This document shows, in pieces, positions 11,036-24,604 of a DNA stretch of 64,000 nt. The position numbers were made by a program, and so were the translations under genes. The stretch's first letter is position 1; each line of letters opens with the position of its first letter. The stretch is from Strongylocentrotus purpuratus. Lineage: Eukaryota > Echinodermata > Echinoidea > Camarodonta > Strongylocentrotidae. The stretch covers positions 445,501-509,500 of the forward strand of contig NW_022145562.1 in the NCBI RefSeq assembly GCF_000002235.5. The letters run 5' to 3'. The notes below the pieces were generated by a model. It did not search any database. It had not been told where the DNA came from and saw only the letters and a list, made by a program, of their open reading frames with translations.

Positions 11036-11181
11036 ACTATTCCTCTCTAATTCTCTCTTCATCTCTAACCACTCTTCTTCTCTTCTTGCAATCTTCCTAG
11101 TATATCACACACTCTCTCTCTCTCTCTTCTTCTTCTTCTTCTTCTTCTTCTTCTCCTTCTTCTTCTTCTTCTTCTTCTTCT
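10885..11181. repeat. CT and TTC pyrimidine arrays
   Basis: (CT)n at about 10885-10925, 10998-11032 and 11110-11128, and (TTC)n from 11128 to 11180. Pyrimidine strand on +. Confidence 0.9.
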
Positions 11182-11279
11182 GCCTAACTCGTCTCATCTC
11201 TCATTCAAACGTGTTATACATTTCCATCACCATTTGTGGAAAAGCGTAGTAGAAGAATGTAGATGAGGGTGATAAGGGG

Positions 11280-11470
11280 GAGAGAAAAGAACAAGAAGAG
11301 GAAGTAGAAGAACAACAAAAAGAAGGAAACGAAGAACAAGAAGAACATGAACAGCAACAACAATAGGAAGAAGAAGAACAACAACAACAACAAGACCAAG
11401 AAGAAGAAGAGGAAGACAAATAATAATAATAAGAAGAATAACAACAACAGCAACAACCATGACAACAACA
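11280..11470. repeat. AAC/AAG trinucleotide array
   Basis: Imperfect AAG and AAC repeats giving Asn/Lys ORFs on + and Ser/Cys or Leu/Val ORFs on -. None is credible as a protein. Confidence 0.85.
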
Positions 11471-11506
11471 CGAATAAAGAAGACAGAAGATGCGGAGTGC
11501 TATCAA

Positions 11507-12724
11507 ACCCTAATCCTCATTACACCTGTTTGTTGGCTCATTATGATGTCTCTATCACCCCTCCTCCTCCTCATCGTGTAATACCACCCCGGGATCGCAT
11601 CAATTCACGAGGAGAATACCAGATCCCACTTTGCTCTAATTGATAATTTTTTGATCCTATAATGGTTTGCACAGACACGGTCGGGCATCGTCACAACATC
11701 TTAATTTTGTCCTGATCATTTTTAAAGGACCCTGTCTAAAGGTCGGACTAATTATGAAGACAAATTGAGATGTCCCAAAGCGCAATCATGATTGTATGCA
11801 AATGGATTGATTTTAAGCCGCAGAGTTCCAATTGACCACAAAAGACGTGACAGATTTGTTGACAGAAATTGCCTAAAATCACTTAGTAAAAAATGAAGAT
11901 AATTATGTGCTTCTACATGACATGTCACAATTTACAAAAGCAATAGAAAACAACAAAAATCTAAAGATGTTTGAATTACCCTAATTTTGTTTCCCTTAAT
12001 TCTTGTTCCCAAGACAAGACGTTTACTGTCTTTTTCATTCAGCTAAACTGGAATGACTTTCATTTTTAAACAGGACAAGAGTAAAGCAAACTTGAACCAA
12101 TATGAACAAAAAGCTTCAAAAGACATTAAAGAAACTCGAGGGATATTGGCAAGTTTTTCATTGCCACGTCCAGACAAAGATTTATTAGGCAAGACCTCGC
12201 ACTAATCGGTCAGTATTTCTTTGGTCCGAGTTCCCCAGTTGAGTTTTCAAAAATATAAATCTTCTCGTGTTTGACAGAATCAGAGTAAATATTTACCAAA
12301 GTTATTCGATTATACATATTAGTCTTCATTGAGATATGAATGTACACGAGATCACGTGATCTAAATTGTCTTTGTGAGCACTAGCGTTGTTGTGATACTC
12401 TATCCCCAAATAAATCTTTCCCTTTCGTTTTCTTAGCTTATAATTCAGTTTCTGAAAAATGAAATTGTCCCATTCCCGTCAGATTTATGAAGGATATCGG
12501 CATAATACTTCGTATCAAGATAAATATGCCATGTGATATAATTTATGCTATACAGACTAGTACAAATAAGTCTGGATGGCGTAGAGTGGGTTCGGCCCTT
12601 AAGGGGGAACTGGTGCCATGTGGGAGGGGGCGGACTTCATAAGTTTGTAGGTGGATAAAATGCGAGGGAACAATGCAATCAAGTGAGGAGAGTGAGTGGA
12701 ACCTGGTCGTCCCTCTCCTCCTCC

Positions 12725-12758
<34 letters not shown>

Positions 12759-14872
12759 CCCCTCTCTCTTTCTCCCTCTTTCTTTCTTTCTCTCTTTCCT
12801 TCAATCGAATGAGGGGTTGCGGGATAGGCTACCCATTGCCCCTTTAATCTTCACCATTTACTTCTCTTCCATGTAGCTGTTCAAACGAAAGGGTTATCCA
12901 AAAGAACAAAAATTAACACTTAAAAGAGCTACAAAACATTGACCTCAAATATCTGTCATGAGGTAGAGAATACGCAATAACATCTCAAAAGGGATGCCGT
13001 CTCTTTATCTTTTTCCTACTTTCATTTGAAGAAAGAATTCAAGGTCATATCCATGTCACATACCTGAACAAGCTGCCAGTCATCGACCTGACATTGTCAT
13101 TAGGCCATAAAGAAGAATTCGATTCATGATATCTCATTAAATTCGTTGAGACATGACTGTAATAACCGTGCCAGTATGTTGGTGTTTTCTTTCTCGCGAT
13201 TAAAGTGATATTTCAACATGTCATTCAATATTCACGAACTTGTATAGAACAAAAAAGTGTAAAGCAGATCGTGTTGCGTTTTGTGATGTGGTGTAAACGT
13301 TACCTGACAGACATTCGACTATTCTTAATGGCACATTCAAAATATGCCAGCATAATCATAACGTCCTATGTTGTCCCAAGGATCCTCGGTTATAGCCCTA
13401 TTTTTTTTTATAATTCCTCGTTGAAATTGCTGGTGTAGAAAATCTATTTCAAGTACGATACGGTTATTGCCCCGTACTTTACACACGCAGCTTGCACACT
13501 ATTTCATTGGGAAAAAAGATACCTTTGTGTTATCCGCTTGCTCTTCTTATCAAATAAATCTCCTGAGCTGAAACGAAAAGAAATTAAAGAAGGAGGGTCA
13601 AGTTTTATCATTGTAATTAAGAAGCTATTTGGTAACCTTGATGCAACCCATTAACTCTGATGAAATGGTTGCTTACATGAATACTGATACATTACATATT
13701 CACCTTGTATTCAATGTCATTACTATCCCCCGTATAGGTTGACAGCTGGCATAGCAACAAAGATTTACAACATATCTCCTTAGAATGTGACGGATTATTT
13801 GACCTTTGACCGTGCCCATGACCCAGTGTCATGCGCAGAATGATCCGATGAAAGTTTGAATGTAAACTTGACATCGAATACCACCCGCATTTTAAAAATG
13901 TATGCTGTTTATTCATATTTCGAATATTCTTTCTTCAGCCCCCATCTCCTACAGTGTACATGTGCATTTTCCAATAGTATTAGTAAGGTTATGATTTAAT
14001 AATATCTTTCTACAATGGAACTATATGATACCAACAAAAAAATATTTTAATTGATGATAACGTAGTACAAGAGTAATATTATTTGTATAGGTTTATCATA
14101 ACAAATGGAAAGCGTGCATTATAAGAAGAAATAGAGAGAGGCAATGTTCACTTTTTAAGTTATCCACCCCACTGCAGATTTAGGGGGAACAAAATAGCCC
14201 ATGTTCATACCTTTTTCATTAGCATAATTGACAAAATTGACAAATGCACCTCAAATTTGTAATATTTGGACTTGTGACCCCGCCCGTCCACCCCCCCCCC
14301 CCCCCCCGGTACACAAATACCTCAGTCCACCCCTGGTCCAGATACATGTGTGATGTACATATTTCCTTCTTTTTAAATCATCAGTGTTGTTGTTTTAACA
14401 TGAAAACGACAAATTAATTTTGAATAACCACCGAGCATCCATCCCTGCATTGACCGCAATCATCCTATTATTCTTTGACAAACTTAAGAAATCGGATCCT
14501 TTTCGGATTCCTTTGCTCTTCTGACCTATATTCATAAAATTAATTCTAATCAAAATCAAACTCTCGGCTCCTTCTGAAGTCTAGGGATCGCAACCATCTA
14601 TGAAGACGGACAGGCTCCATACATGAAACCATGTTTAATGAGCTCGGCTCGCTTTGGGACCGCTACGAGAGTAGTTGAAAAGGGAAGCTTTTGTCGGCGA
14701 TTTTGATCGAGGTCGATGCTTAGGACATCTAAACAAACATGGTAATTATGCTAAATTTCTTTCGAGTTTTCTCTCTAGACAGTCTTTCTGATTGCTAATG
14801 AAGGGACATTTCCCCTGTACGTTCATAGGTGCACGATGTATATTTTCAGCTACAGACGTAGCAAGGAGTATC
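11507..14872. other. Intergenic sequence with a (CT)n tract and a poly(C) run
   Basis: No gene recognised. A (CT)n block lies at about 12715-12800 and a C17 run at 14291-14307. The last 200 bases before the TTAA-type MITE are GC-richer but contain no supported exon. Confidence 0.45.
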
Positions 14873-15265
14873 TTAAAGATAAACTCCAGTTCTGGTAAAA
14901 AAAAAAAAATGAATTCTCACAGAATCAAACAAAACTTACACTGAATGTTCAAGATTACAAATAAATAACATGTGCCAAACAATTTTGGAAGAAAATGTAT
15001 ACTGGCTGAGTAATGAGCATAGAAAGACAAGGAAATCAAGGTAGTACTAGCCCCGACACCATGTGTGTTGTCCCGTATATAGCTTTCTGTGTAAAGTGCT
15101 TGTTACTTTACCAAGACTCGGCCAAATTTATTATGATTTTGATGACTACAGAACCTTGCAGTGCACACCAATACTTACATACTACATGATCAACTGTTTC
15201 TGATCCATTCCACACCTTTTCTTTCACAATGCAATCGCATTATCAGAACTGGTGTTTATCTTTAA
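14873..15265. mobile_element. TTAA-flanked MITE, copy 1
   Basis: Flanked by TTAA at 14873-14876 and 15262-15265. The ends are AGATAAACTCCAGTTCTGG and, inverted, CCAGAACTGGTGTTTATCT. A poly(A) run follows the left end. There is no coding capacity. TTAA targets are typical of the piggyBac superfamily, but these ends do not start with the usual CCC, so only the target-site class is supported. It is closely similar to copies 2 and 3. Confidence 0.8.
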
Positions 15266-17524
15266 GGATCACCGGGAGAAGAAGAAAATAACACGGCTAT
15301 TTAACATGCTAAACGTCTCTGGATTAGGGAGTGACAATCTCTTTACAATACATGTAGTAGTACGGGTTTATTCAAGAGTAAAAAAATTATTTGCAGCCAA
15401 ATTATTGGCCAAATTGCAGAAAGAATATAGTAACTTATAATGTTTACATATACAAAATGAACAGTAATGATAAAAACATCAAGTCGGTGGAGTAATAAAA
15501 ATATTAAATAAATTGATGCGTGTAGGTTCAGATTTAAAACAAAACATACGAAAAGTAAAATTCACACATTCTATAGAAAATATAAGGAACAATTATCATG
15601 ATAAATGAATAACATTTGTACTCGAGACATAATATCTATACATTCTCAGTACATATACATTTGTAATTACATTGGAATTGGGATTGAATAAAGATAGACT
15701 TGTCATTTCCTCATTCGCTTGATCAATATAACTTTTGAGCTCAGTTTGTCCTAGATTTCATACCATATTTAAACTAAGATGACTGAACGCAATTCTACAC
15801 AAACTGCAATTGATAAGCTTGATTTGACCGTACAATTTTTAAGGAATGAAAATGCACTTTAGCGTATTGACGTAAGCAAGAGTAATGTCCGAGAATATTC
15901 AATTTGTTTTCATAAACAACGAGAAAATTTAAGGTTCTCCTTTTCACTCAGTAACGCAGACAGCTTCAATGTATCCCATCCATCGCAAATAGATCTTGTG
16001 TTTTCGCTTTTAGGCATCCTTATTCGAGTTATCCCTGGTGCACTTAGCCATCCGTTTTTATGATCAGAGAGTATCGAGATAACATGTGGTTTCTAAGCTC
16101 ATTTGATTTGAAAGCATCTTCATTTGTATGTATTTGCGTTGCTTCATGTGTCGCAGTACACGCTTTTGGCGACATGGTTACGCCAATTTGAAAGGAAAGG
16201 GCTAGAGCATGTCAACATGAATTTATTCTATTGATTTTATGCTAAATTAGTATGGTATGCGGGGATCGAAGCTAAGTTGCTATATATACTGCTCACTAAA
16301 CATGCTACAGAGTTAGTTATACGTATACTGTCCAACTGACTATAGTAATTTGATACATAATAAAAAGTTCCTGGATTATCGCAAGCATTCACTCTTACAA
16401 ATTGCCGTGTTGGAAGACACATATTTGAAAAAACACGGCACATGCAGCATGTACCGCCAATAAATGCGTAAAGTAAAATGTGTTGAATGCGATATATGCT
16501 TGAAAAAATAAAGCCTGTTAAATCGGGGGGAACATGTAGAAGAAACAGATTACGCGGCAGAGATACAAATAATATTCACCAATAAGGTAATATGTCGAAT
16601 ATGAAAGCTCATAAGAATGGAGGGATTCCCTTCCTCAGAAAAGAGGGAGAGAATATATTGCGATGGGTTTCGATTCCTTGGTGACCCCTTGCTATCCTCT
16701 CAATAGGCCTAGCCATCTTTCGTCCATCCATGCTGCCGCCATGTCGACCCGTGATTCATCCTCGCATTCATCATGCTTTAATCCAGACGGATCCTTAATT
16801 TATCTCGCGGACCTACTACCCATCTTCACTGCCCTTTGAATACTTAATGAGACAGTCGTCGACGCCGAGCTGGTGAGATACTATGCCTTGACCACTTAAG
16901 CTTAGGTATATGGGTTATTCATGGTGTGTAGGCTGGGCTTGTGAGAGGTTTTAAATCAAAGTTGATTACTCGATGAGGTTAATAATATTGAGAAGTGACC
17001 AGGGAGGGCGTTTAATCAAATGTTGCAGTTGATATATGAAGTGAGAAAACGAAAGAGAAGGAGAAAACAAAGAGGGTATGGTGGGAGGGGGAGTATGAAT
17101 GGGTGGAGCCATAGTGATGCACAGACTGAGAGAGATAGAGAGAGGGGGAGAGAGAGATAGAGAGATAGGGGTGGGGTGGATATAGGCCTAGAGGAAGATA
17201 ACTGCTCATTGAGATGAAATAAATAAATGAAGAAGTGAGGTGGAGAAAGGGATACAAAGAAGCAGGAATATACATATTCTAGTGCGAACGAAGCCTATGA
17301 ATGAGTAATCTGGGAGTTGTAAATATGAATAATACACGCACCAATTAAAGAGTAACTTTCTGTGTTTTTGTAAGAGAGGGGATTAAAAATAAATAAATAT
17401 TTCAAATTAATTTAGGTTGAACATATTGGGTGTTCAGAATGAGTGCTGTATGCAGATAATGTGGGATCTATGCAAAGACCATGCATAGAAGTACATGTAC
17501 ATGTAGGGTCCATGCATGGACATC
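15266..17524. other. AT-rich intergenic sequence
   Basis: No gene recognised. A purine-rich patch with GA runs lies at about 17040-17180. Otherwise only short chance ORFs. Confidence 0.45.
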
Positions 17525-17795
17525 AAAGGCACCGTTTACAATGTTAAATCTGAGATACACGGCCCTATACGTGTTATCAGTTTCTGTGATATGGTGTAAT
17601 ATTGAAGCTCTAAACAAATCGCGCTTCAAAACGTTTAAGAAGTGCCCGGTTTAATACCATATATTTTCCCCAATACAGTGTTGTGTTAAAACGGTTATAT
17701 AGGAAAACGCAAAATTTGATTTTGATTTATAATCATAAATATCTTGATAATCAGACAGGCGATCGGCTTGTAACATTCATGCGGTTCCTGACTGA
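17525..17795 (+). repeat. Dispersed repeat, copy A
   Basis: This segment matches, in reverse orientation, the sequence at 27995-28292. Shared blocks include the ATATGGTGTAATATTGAAGC region, the CGCGCTTCAAAA region and the ATAAATATCTTGATAATCAG region. There is no ORF and no clear terminal repeats, so the class is unknown. Confidence 0.65.
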
Positions 17796-17829
17796 CCCAG
17801 CAGAATATACGTTTTTAGTACTGCTAGCC

Positions 17830-18208
17830 GATACACTATGAATATGACTGACAAAGAAAGCGGACAAAATATACAGTTCCTCAGGTACAGAAAGGAACAT
17901 CCCTTCACTGCTATTATGTAAAAAATGTGTAGAACAGGTGTCACATGCATATTCACCTTTTTACATAATAGCAGTGAAGGGATGTTCCTTTATCTACCCG
18001 AGGAACTGTATATTTTGTCCGCTTTCTTTGTCCGTTATGTTCATAGTGTTTACTGCTATTATGTAAAAATGTGTAGAACAGGTGAATATGCATGTGGCAC
18101 CTGTTCTACACATTTGTTACATAATAGCAGTGAAGGGATGTTCCTTTATCTACCTGAGGAACTGTATATTTTGTCCGCTTTCTTTGTCAGTCATATTCAT
18201 AGTGATAC
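17830..18208. mobile_element. Foldback MITE with double inverted-repeat structure
   Basis: The ends ACTATGAATATGACTGACAA (17835) and its inverse (ending 18203) are flanked by GATAC on both sides (17830-17834, 18204-18208), a probable 5-bp target duplication. The arm runs about 110 bases (GCGGACAAAATATACAG, GAACATCCCTTCACTGC, ATGTGTAGAACAGGTG). It occurs once forward, then inverted, partly forward again and inverted again, so the element is two nested hairpins. No coding capacity. Confidence 0.75.
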
Positions 18209-18696
18209 ACAGTCAGACACAAAGATATGGCTGCATGAGTAAAAATATAAACACGTAAATGTATGAAACAAGATAAGAGTTCATGAACGCGGGTCGAAAG
18301 CTCGATCACTACTTCACTGGCACTCTCTCTCAAGTATCACCCAGAAGTGTCATCCATTATTACTTTCTCTGTATATCGTACACATGTCCATTACAGTTGT
18401 CAGGACCACCACATATTACTGATTTATCACGCCTTCCTAACGACTTATCTTACAAACAATGCGTGACGAAAAACACCCATTTTTCAGCTGGTTTATTGAC
18501 TCAAATTCATCATTTCTCTCGCAAATGAAGGCCACAGCTTCCGAGATTTTTACATTTGGAACTCCTTTTGTAGTCTGCAGTCTGCAAACTCTCTCATGCA
18601 GGCACATCTCCCTAGATGTTTCATTGCCCCCCCCCCCCCATAAGCTTTGATAAGAAGACTTGAAACATGGACCTACTAAGATTCAATGCTTGAAAT

Positions 18697-19190
18697 CAAG
18701 TCAAGTTCAGTTCAGTTCAGTTCAGTTTCAGTTTATTTTCATATTTCTCACATGTTGTATAGCACATCATCACATACAGCATGTTACATCTTGAACTCAT
18801 TTTAGGATGCGTTTATACAACAAAAAAAAAGAATGACACATAGAAGAAATATGATGGAGCCTAAAGAGAAAGCAATGCTTGTAGGTCATAGGCTCCGGAA
18901 GTTACAACAATGACATAGCCTTGTGTATATTAAGAAAACGTAATTTAATTAAATTGAAACTCATTATGAAGAAAAATAAACAATATTCATACACTTAGCA
19001 AGTGTACTTGCTGTAAAGATTACAGTGCCGTTAAAAAGAAATGGGGGAAGGGAAGTAGATACATGTACCAGGACCTGTTTTGGATACGCAGGCTAAGATA
19101 ACAAACAAATGAAAACAACATTAACCAGACATGAACGTTGTGGAACAAAACGACCAAACATGCAGTGTTTAATATTCTTATTTGCATTAA
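18697..19190 (-). mobile_element. Probable non-LTR retrotransposon or SINE 3' remnant
   Basis: A (TTCAG)n pentamer run (about 18705-18735) followed by TTTATTTTCATATTTCTCAC resembles the reversed 3' tail of LINE/SINE copies. I cannot identify any reverse transcriptase remnant, and the far boundary is uncertain. Confidence 0.3.
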
Positions 19191-19536
19191 TTACAGACGA
19201 ATATCAAAAAGATATCAAATTTGACATTCTTTCACTTAAAAAAAACTTGAAAGCGAGAGACAATGTCTAAAAATCATGAATGTATTTTAAGATAAAATGT
19301 CAGTTTTTAACTGCTGCCAATAACCATAATTACGAAACTACTGGGAATCTGCATATACTGTACATCAAAGAAAATGAAAAATGAATATGCAGGATATAAT
19401 ACATTTTATTGATGGACCAGATTGGCCAAATATCATCTTGCTTTGCTTCAGTCTGACTCAGCTGGCATATTTTGTATTCAATGTTGTTGGCAAGTCATGT
19501 GAAACCCCAATTATTTCCTATAAATTTTGAGTTCTA

Positions 19537-19934
19537 TTAAAGAGAAGGTTGAGTTCTGGGAAGAGGTGAAAAATAATTTGTGAGCATTACTCATTCTTAT
19601 TATGCAAGTGTGGAAGAACATCAGTTAAGACATGTTCCCTGAAAAGCATGGCTCTTCAAATGCCTTCATATTCTAAATATGCATGTAACATCGTAAAAAT
19701 CGGGGGGGGGGGGCGCTTTTTACGCCACGTGTTCGTGTAGTCCCATATACATCTTTCTGTGCAAGTGTCTGTAACTTTACCAAGGCTTGGCCAAATTTCT
19801 TATCATTTTGATGATTCCAGAACCTTGCAATACACACAAATTCTTATATGCTAGATGATCAACCTTTTCTGGTCTGTTCCACACCGTTTCTTTCACAATG
19901 CAATCGTATGACCAGAACTCAACTTCATCTTTAA
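19537..19934. mobile_element. TTAA-flanked MITE, copy 4 (diverged)
   Basis: TTAA at 19537-19540 and 19931-19934. Ends AGAGAAGGTTGAGTTCTGG and CCAGAACTCAACTTCATCT. The right half matches copies 1-3 (for example CCAGAACCTTGCAATACACAC and CACAATGCAATCG), but the left half is different and holds a G12 run. Either it is an older subfamily or the interior was replaced. Confidence 0.7.
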
Positions 19935-20331
19935 CTTCTATTATAATTCAAGATGGTTCCTTCAACTTCCTGTGCATCTGTTTAGAAATAGGTTTCTGTG
20001 TAGAGCGACCATTACAAGGCCGACAGGATAAACAAGGTCGCTGGTCGTTGGCTCTCACTAATCAGATTTCTCAAAGCCATCTTTAAAGGAAGAACGACTG
20101 GGAAACATTCTTTCTGGCCATTAACATTGAGCAATGTTTAGAATATTTCATGGAAGACCTGACAGTTATTACTCAAGCCCATGTCAGGTCGGTAATCCAA
20201 TTCATCAAGGGTTATCTTCAAAGTTCAGAGATGAGGAAAAGACCGAATTCGAGAATGACCTCACTTGACATAAATCTATCAGGGCGTTTATCTCCACCTT
20301 TCATCTATAGATCTGAACTCATATACGGTAC

Positions 20332-21227
20332 ATGTAGAACACGGATGGCCAACCTTTTAAAGTTCGTGGGCCACAGCTAACGATTGGCATTACTTGGTGG
20401 GCCATAGGTAGTCTTCTCTCCCCCCCCCCCCCCAAAAAAAATAAAAATAAAAATAAAAATAAATAAATACTCATGCAATACGTGTACACATCTGCAATTT
20501 TGCAAAAACAAACAAGCAAACAACAAAATCAGTGAAGAAAAAAAACGGCGGGAGAAAAGGGCTGCAAATTTCGCAGAAAGTAAGGCATTTTAGACATATT
20601 TCTCGATTCACAACATTAATTTGTATAATTATGTACAAAATGAAATTAACACGGCAAGTGATGTTAATGCCCGGGGGGGGGGGATACTCAGATTTGGCTT
20701 GGACGGGGGTGTGCCGCTCAAGCCTCGAAACCCCTACCCATTATTAGGGGTCATTTTTCTCGAAAAAAGACCCATTATCCACAATTTTCGGGTGTTTTGG
20801 GGGTGTTTGCATGGCAAACGCCCGAAAATTTTGAAGAAACGGACCCATTTTTAATGGTATTTTTGTTAGAAGTGGGACCCATGTTTAGGGATTTTTTGTG
20901 ACAAAGTCACCCATTAGAGCGGTACACCGCTGTGAATACCCCCCTCCGGGTGTTAATGTCGTTAATGCAATGTAATGAGAGGAAATCTTAGGAGTTTTGT
21001 ATCAACCACGTAACGATTCAATATGTTGTGAATGATAGGAACAAATTATGGAAATAGAGATAGCTGTTTGTAAATGTTTTACCCTATTTCATCGCTGCTA
21101 TGCGGGCCGCATTTCATTTATGAGCTATTTTTATTATCAATTCTTTAATGCTCCGCGGGCCGCACCAGAAAAGCTCGCGGCCCGCATGCGGCCCGCGGGC
21201 CGCGGGTTGGCCACCCGTGATGTAGAA
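20332..21227. mobile_element. Non-autonomous hAT-type element with 8-bp target duplication
   Basis: The ends CACGGATGGCCAACC (from 20340) and GGTTGGCCACCCGTG (to 21219) are inverted repeats. They are flanked by an identical 8-bp duplication, ATGTAGAA (20332-20339 and 21220-21227), the size used by hAT transposases. The subterminal sequence is GGCC/CGGCCCGC-rich. There is no transposase ORF. It contains a second element at 20670-20950, so this one inserted first. Confidence 0.85.
20662..20958. mobile_element. hAT-type MITE nested in the larger hAT element
   Basis: The ends CCCGGGGGGGGGGGATACTC and GAATACCCCCCTCCGGG (20670-20950) are flanked by an identical 8-bp duplication, TGTTAATG (20662-20669 and 20951-20958). 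The interior repeats ACCCATT motifs. The nesting gives a clear relative order of insertion. Confidence 0.85.
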
Positions 21228-24200
21228 GATTGAAAGATGGAAAAACAAGGAATCTGCTCGTAGCTCATGCACCTCAATCATTTGTAAGAAGATTATTGCT
21301 GATCAGAACTTCTAATCCTGGGCCAGAATTTTAGAGTTCCACCATTGGACCTTTTAAACAAAAAGATGTTGTGTTGCCCTTTAGGTGCCAAAACATGGGT
21401 CGGTCGGTCGGAATTTTTTTCTTCTCCCTCTTTGGGCTGATATTTCTCTTTTTTTTTCTCATAAAAAAAAAGTTTTTAAAAAAGCCGACCGTAGATTTCA
21501 AGATTTGAAACATCTTTTTTTTTGTAAGCCCTTGTCGTGATGTTGGATGAGAATACATTTGGCCATCATCCCAGTGTTAATGCTGCAACAAGAATACTAA
21601 AGATAACAAACCGTGTGAGGATCAGTGGGGTTGGGGTATGTACCCCATGTGCCAGCTACGCCGCTGATAATGAGAATATGTATGATGATGGAGATACATT
21701 ATGACCACAGTTGTCATTTTATTCACGAAGATGGGTGATAGAAATAGGAACATCTACGAGATTTTATTTATTTTATTTTAACATTTTTTTTTTAACCAAC
21801 TTTCAGCCTTTTTTTTAGTTTAATTGTATATTTCACATTTCTTTTCATCTGGAATTTATTAACCCATACCTGACCACTGACGGTAGAAACACGTCCAAAT
21901 GTGATTACATTTATGGTGATTGTTTTAACTTGTAGTTGTAGTCGTTTACAAATCATCTATAATCTTGTTATATCGGTCATGGTCGCCTCCATGAATTTCC
22001 TCAAATTCCTGAAATAAATGTCATGGAAACATTGTGCAAAGTCCCACCCATCAAAAACAATTCCATCAATGAAATTCACATGCAATAAAACAAAATAAAA
22101 TCTTTACAATATTCATGACAGGTGTCAACATTTACATTTGCCTTTATATTTGATTTTTTTGCTAATACCTTGCTTTTAATCCTTTAAAACTGTCTGGAAG
22201 AGAGACGTCATCGTAGCCCCAAATTGAAGCCGACAGAGAACCCAGCGTCTTGAATCAACTAAACAAATTGGAATCATTAGGAGTCCTGCCGATCAGAGTT
22301 CAACAAGCAATTGACCCTGCTTGACCCGGAAACTAAAAGCCGATTAAGGAAGTAATATGTCTGTAGGTCGAAGGTCAATCATTGATTTAACCTTGTTCAA
22401 TAAACATGCGTTAGGCTATGACAAGGGCATGACACTCACTAGGTTACACGCGGGATAACGAAGGGTGAGGTGTTTGAAGCAAAGCGCGTTTTATATTAAA
22501 CTTGACAAAGTGTCTTGCAAAAAAGAAAGAAATTGTATTTAACCAGATAAAGGAGCTTGTGCAAGGAGAAAGAGATCGAAGTCATCGAACACTACATTAA
22601 TGTACCTTTTGTAATAAACAAGTTAAATGTAACATGAACGGACACTACATCACTCTCCAAATATTTTTTTTTTTCTGGATCTATTTCATATAGTAACAAG
22701 TGTCTTCGAATCCATTTGAGATTGAAACGAAGGACAGATTTTACAACTGCTTACAATATTTCTGAGATCTAGTTGAAAAGGAGAAAAAACACGTTTTTTC
22801 CTCCTTTTTACTCATTTTCCTATTTTAGTTACTCTGTATTTATTCACATTGCCTTGCTATTTCACTATTTCCTTTTTGTTTCCACAAAACATAGGCCTAA
22901 AGACTTGCTACCATGTTTACTGTCTTCTCTCCACATCTTGAAACTATCGTGGTTGAATTCCGAACGAAACCTCCGTTAAAGTCAAAGCTACGGGCATAAT
23001 TTTGTCATCGAATTTACGAAAATGATACTTTTTTATGTAAACGGATCGACACAAGTGAGTGGAATAGATGTAAATATGTCGTTTGGTTTGGGCACTGGTA
23101 TCCTGTTGGTAAGTAATATCTTTCATCAGGAGGGAATGATCACCTGGCTGGATGTCAATGCCATGGGAAAACTAGGCTAATATTTCAAAAGAAGAATATA
23201 GGTAAACAAGATTTTCTTAAAGGTTTTTATTGTTGGGAAATTGTGGATTTCAGGGACATATTGAAATATTAAACGCAAACAAAACACCTTACGTCTGTAG
23301 TCATTGCAAAGAGGATATTACTCCTAGGTCATTGAGAGGATAATTTTAATGTGTGAAGGGAGCAATAGAAAGACCTTTACACATGTACTGGTAGCTACTT
23401 GCGCCCTCTATATAACAAACCATGCCTAATCGGTGACCATTGGTCCCCCATGATCCTCTTTTTCTTATATTTACTGAGAGCTGAGTTGATGAGATAACCA
23501 CCTGTCCAGTGACCTTGCAGGGCACTTTAATCCCTCCTGTAAACTACGGCAGATAAGCTTTAAGAAGCCATGTCTTTACAAGAGAATTCGTCTTTTTCAC
23601 CTCAACGTAACGGACACAGTCATGGTAGACTGGTATTCATTCAAGTCTTTACAGAAAACTTAAGTTCTAAAATATTTGATTTGTCCTCCTTTTTAACTTA
23701 CAAGAGCAGCTCTTTGGAAGTACATGTACATATAATAACAGATAATATAGATCATTGGCCAATAATCGGGGTTTTTATGTCAATATAGAGTATACATGTA
23801 CATAGTATGCATATTGTATGATTACATTTACACAACGTTGTGCAGTAGTATACTTTAAATCAATATATTGTGTATTTACCAAACAGCTAGAAACTAGGCA
23901 TTGCAGTTTTAAATCCCTCCAAGCCTGTTTGTCCTATTTTTACCAATCGTGCCAATTTATTGAAATTCTGATCGGGAGTCACACCAAAGTCACGCATGTA
24001 TATTATTGTAGCAGGCATAAACAGCATTGATTGGCCTCACGTTTTGGCGGGTGAAGAGAGACGCACAATCCCCAATGAGCCACATCGCAGACGATATTTC
24101 CCATATTTATTGTCTCTGAATGTCTCCCTTGATGAATTAATCCACTGACTCGATGACATGTAATCTGCCCGATTTAAATGATTATGATGTGTGGGTTCAT

Positions 24201-24239
24201 TCGGAAGTCTCGATCTTTGATTTGATATTGTAGGGTCTG

Positions 24240-24240
<1 letters not shown>
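21228..24240. other. Intergenic sequence, no gene recognised
   Basis: AT-rich, with homopolymer T and A runs. At about 21600-21665 a CAGTGGGG...GCTACGCCGCTG patch looks like a degraded MITE end. Remaining ORFs are short and have no recognisable domains. Confidence 0.4.

Positions 24241-24290
<50 letters not shown>
24241..24290. repeat. (TA)n microsatellite
   Basis: About 24 uninterrupted TA units. Confidence 0.95.
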
Positions 24291-24294
<4 letters not shown>

Positions 24295-24604
24295 TTTCCT
24301 CCGTAATGAATAATGATGAATGCATTATCATAGGCCCAACTTCAAAATGATGAAACTTTATTCACTGAATTGCAGTAAATAAGTATTGTGATTTCATTGT
24401 ATATATCTGGTGTTAACAATAGCAGTACTCAATAGGGGTCGTGGAAGAGATAACGAAAGCGTCAGGTTGGAGTAATATATAAGAAACATTTTATTTATTT
24501 ATTTTTTTAATTTTATTTATTTCTGATAACAAAAACAGTAACCCCAACCCTAACCCTAACATTATATTATCATCGTTCTCTCATCCTCACCTCTGTGAAT
24601 TCAC

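Noticed and set aside
24546..24560. Telomere-like CCCTAACCCTAAC
   Set aside because: Barely two units. Not a telomere or an interstitial telomeric block.
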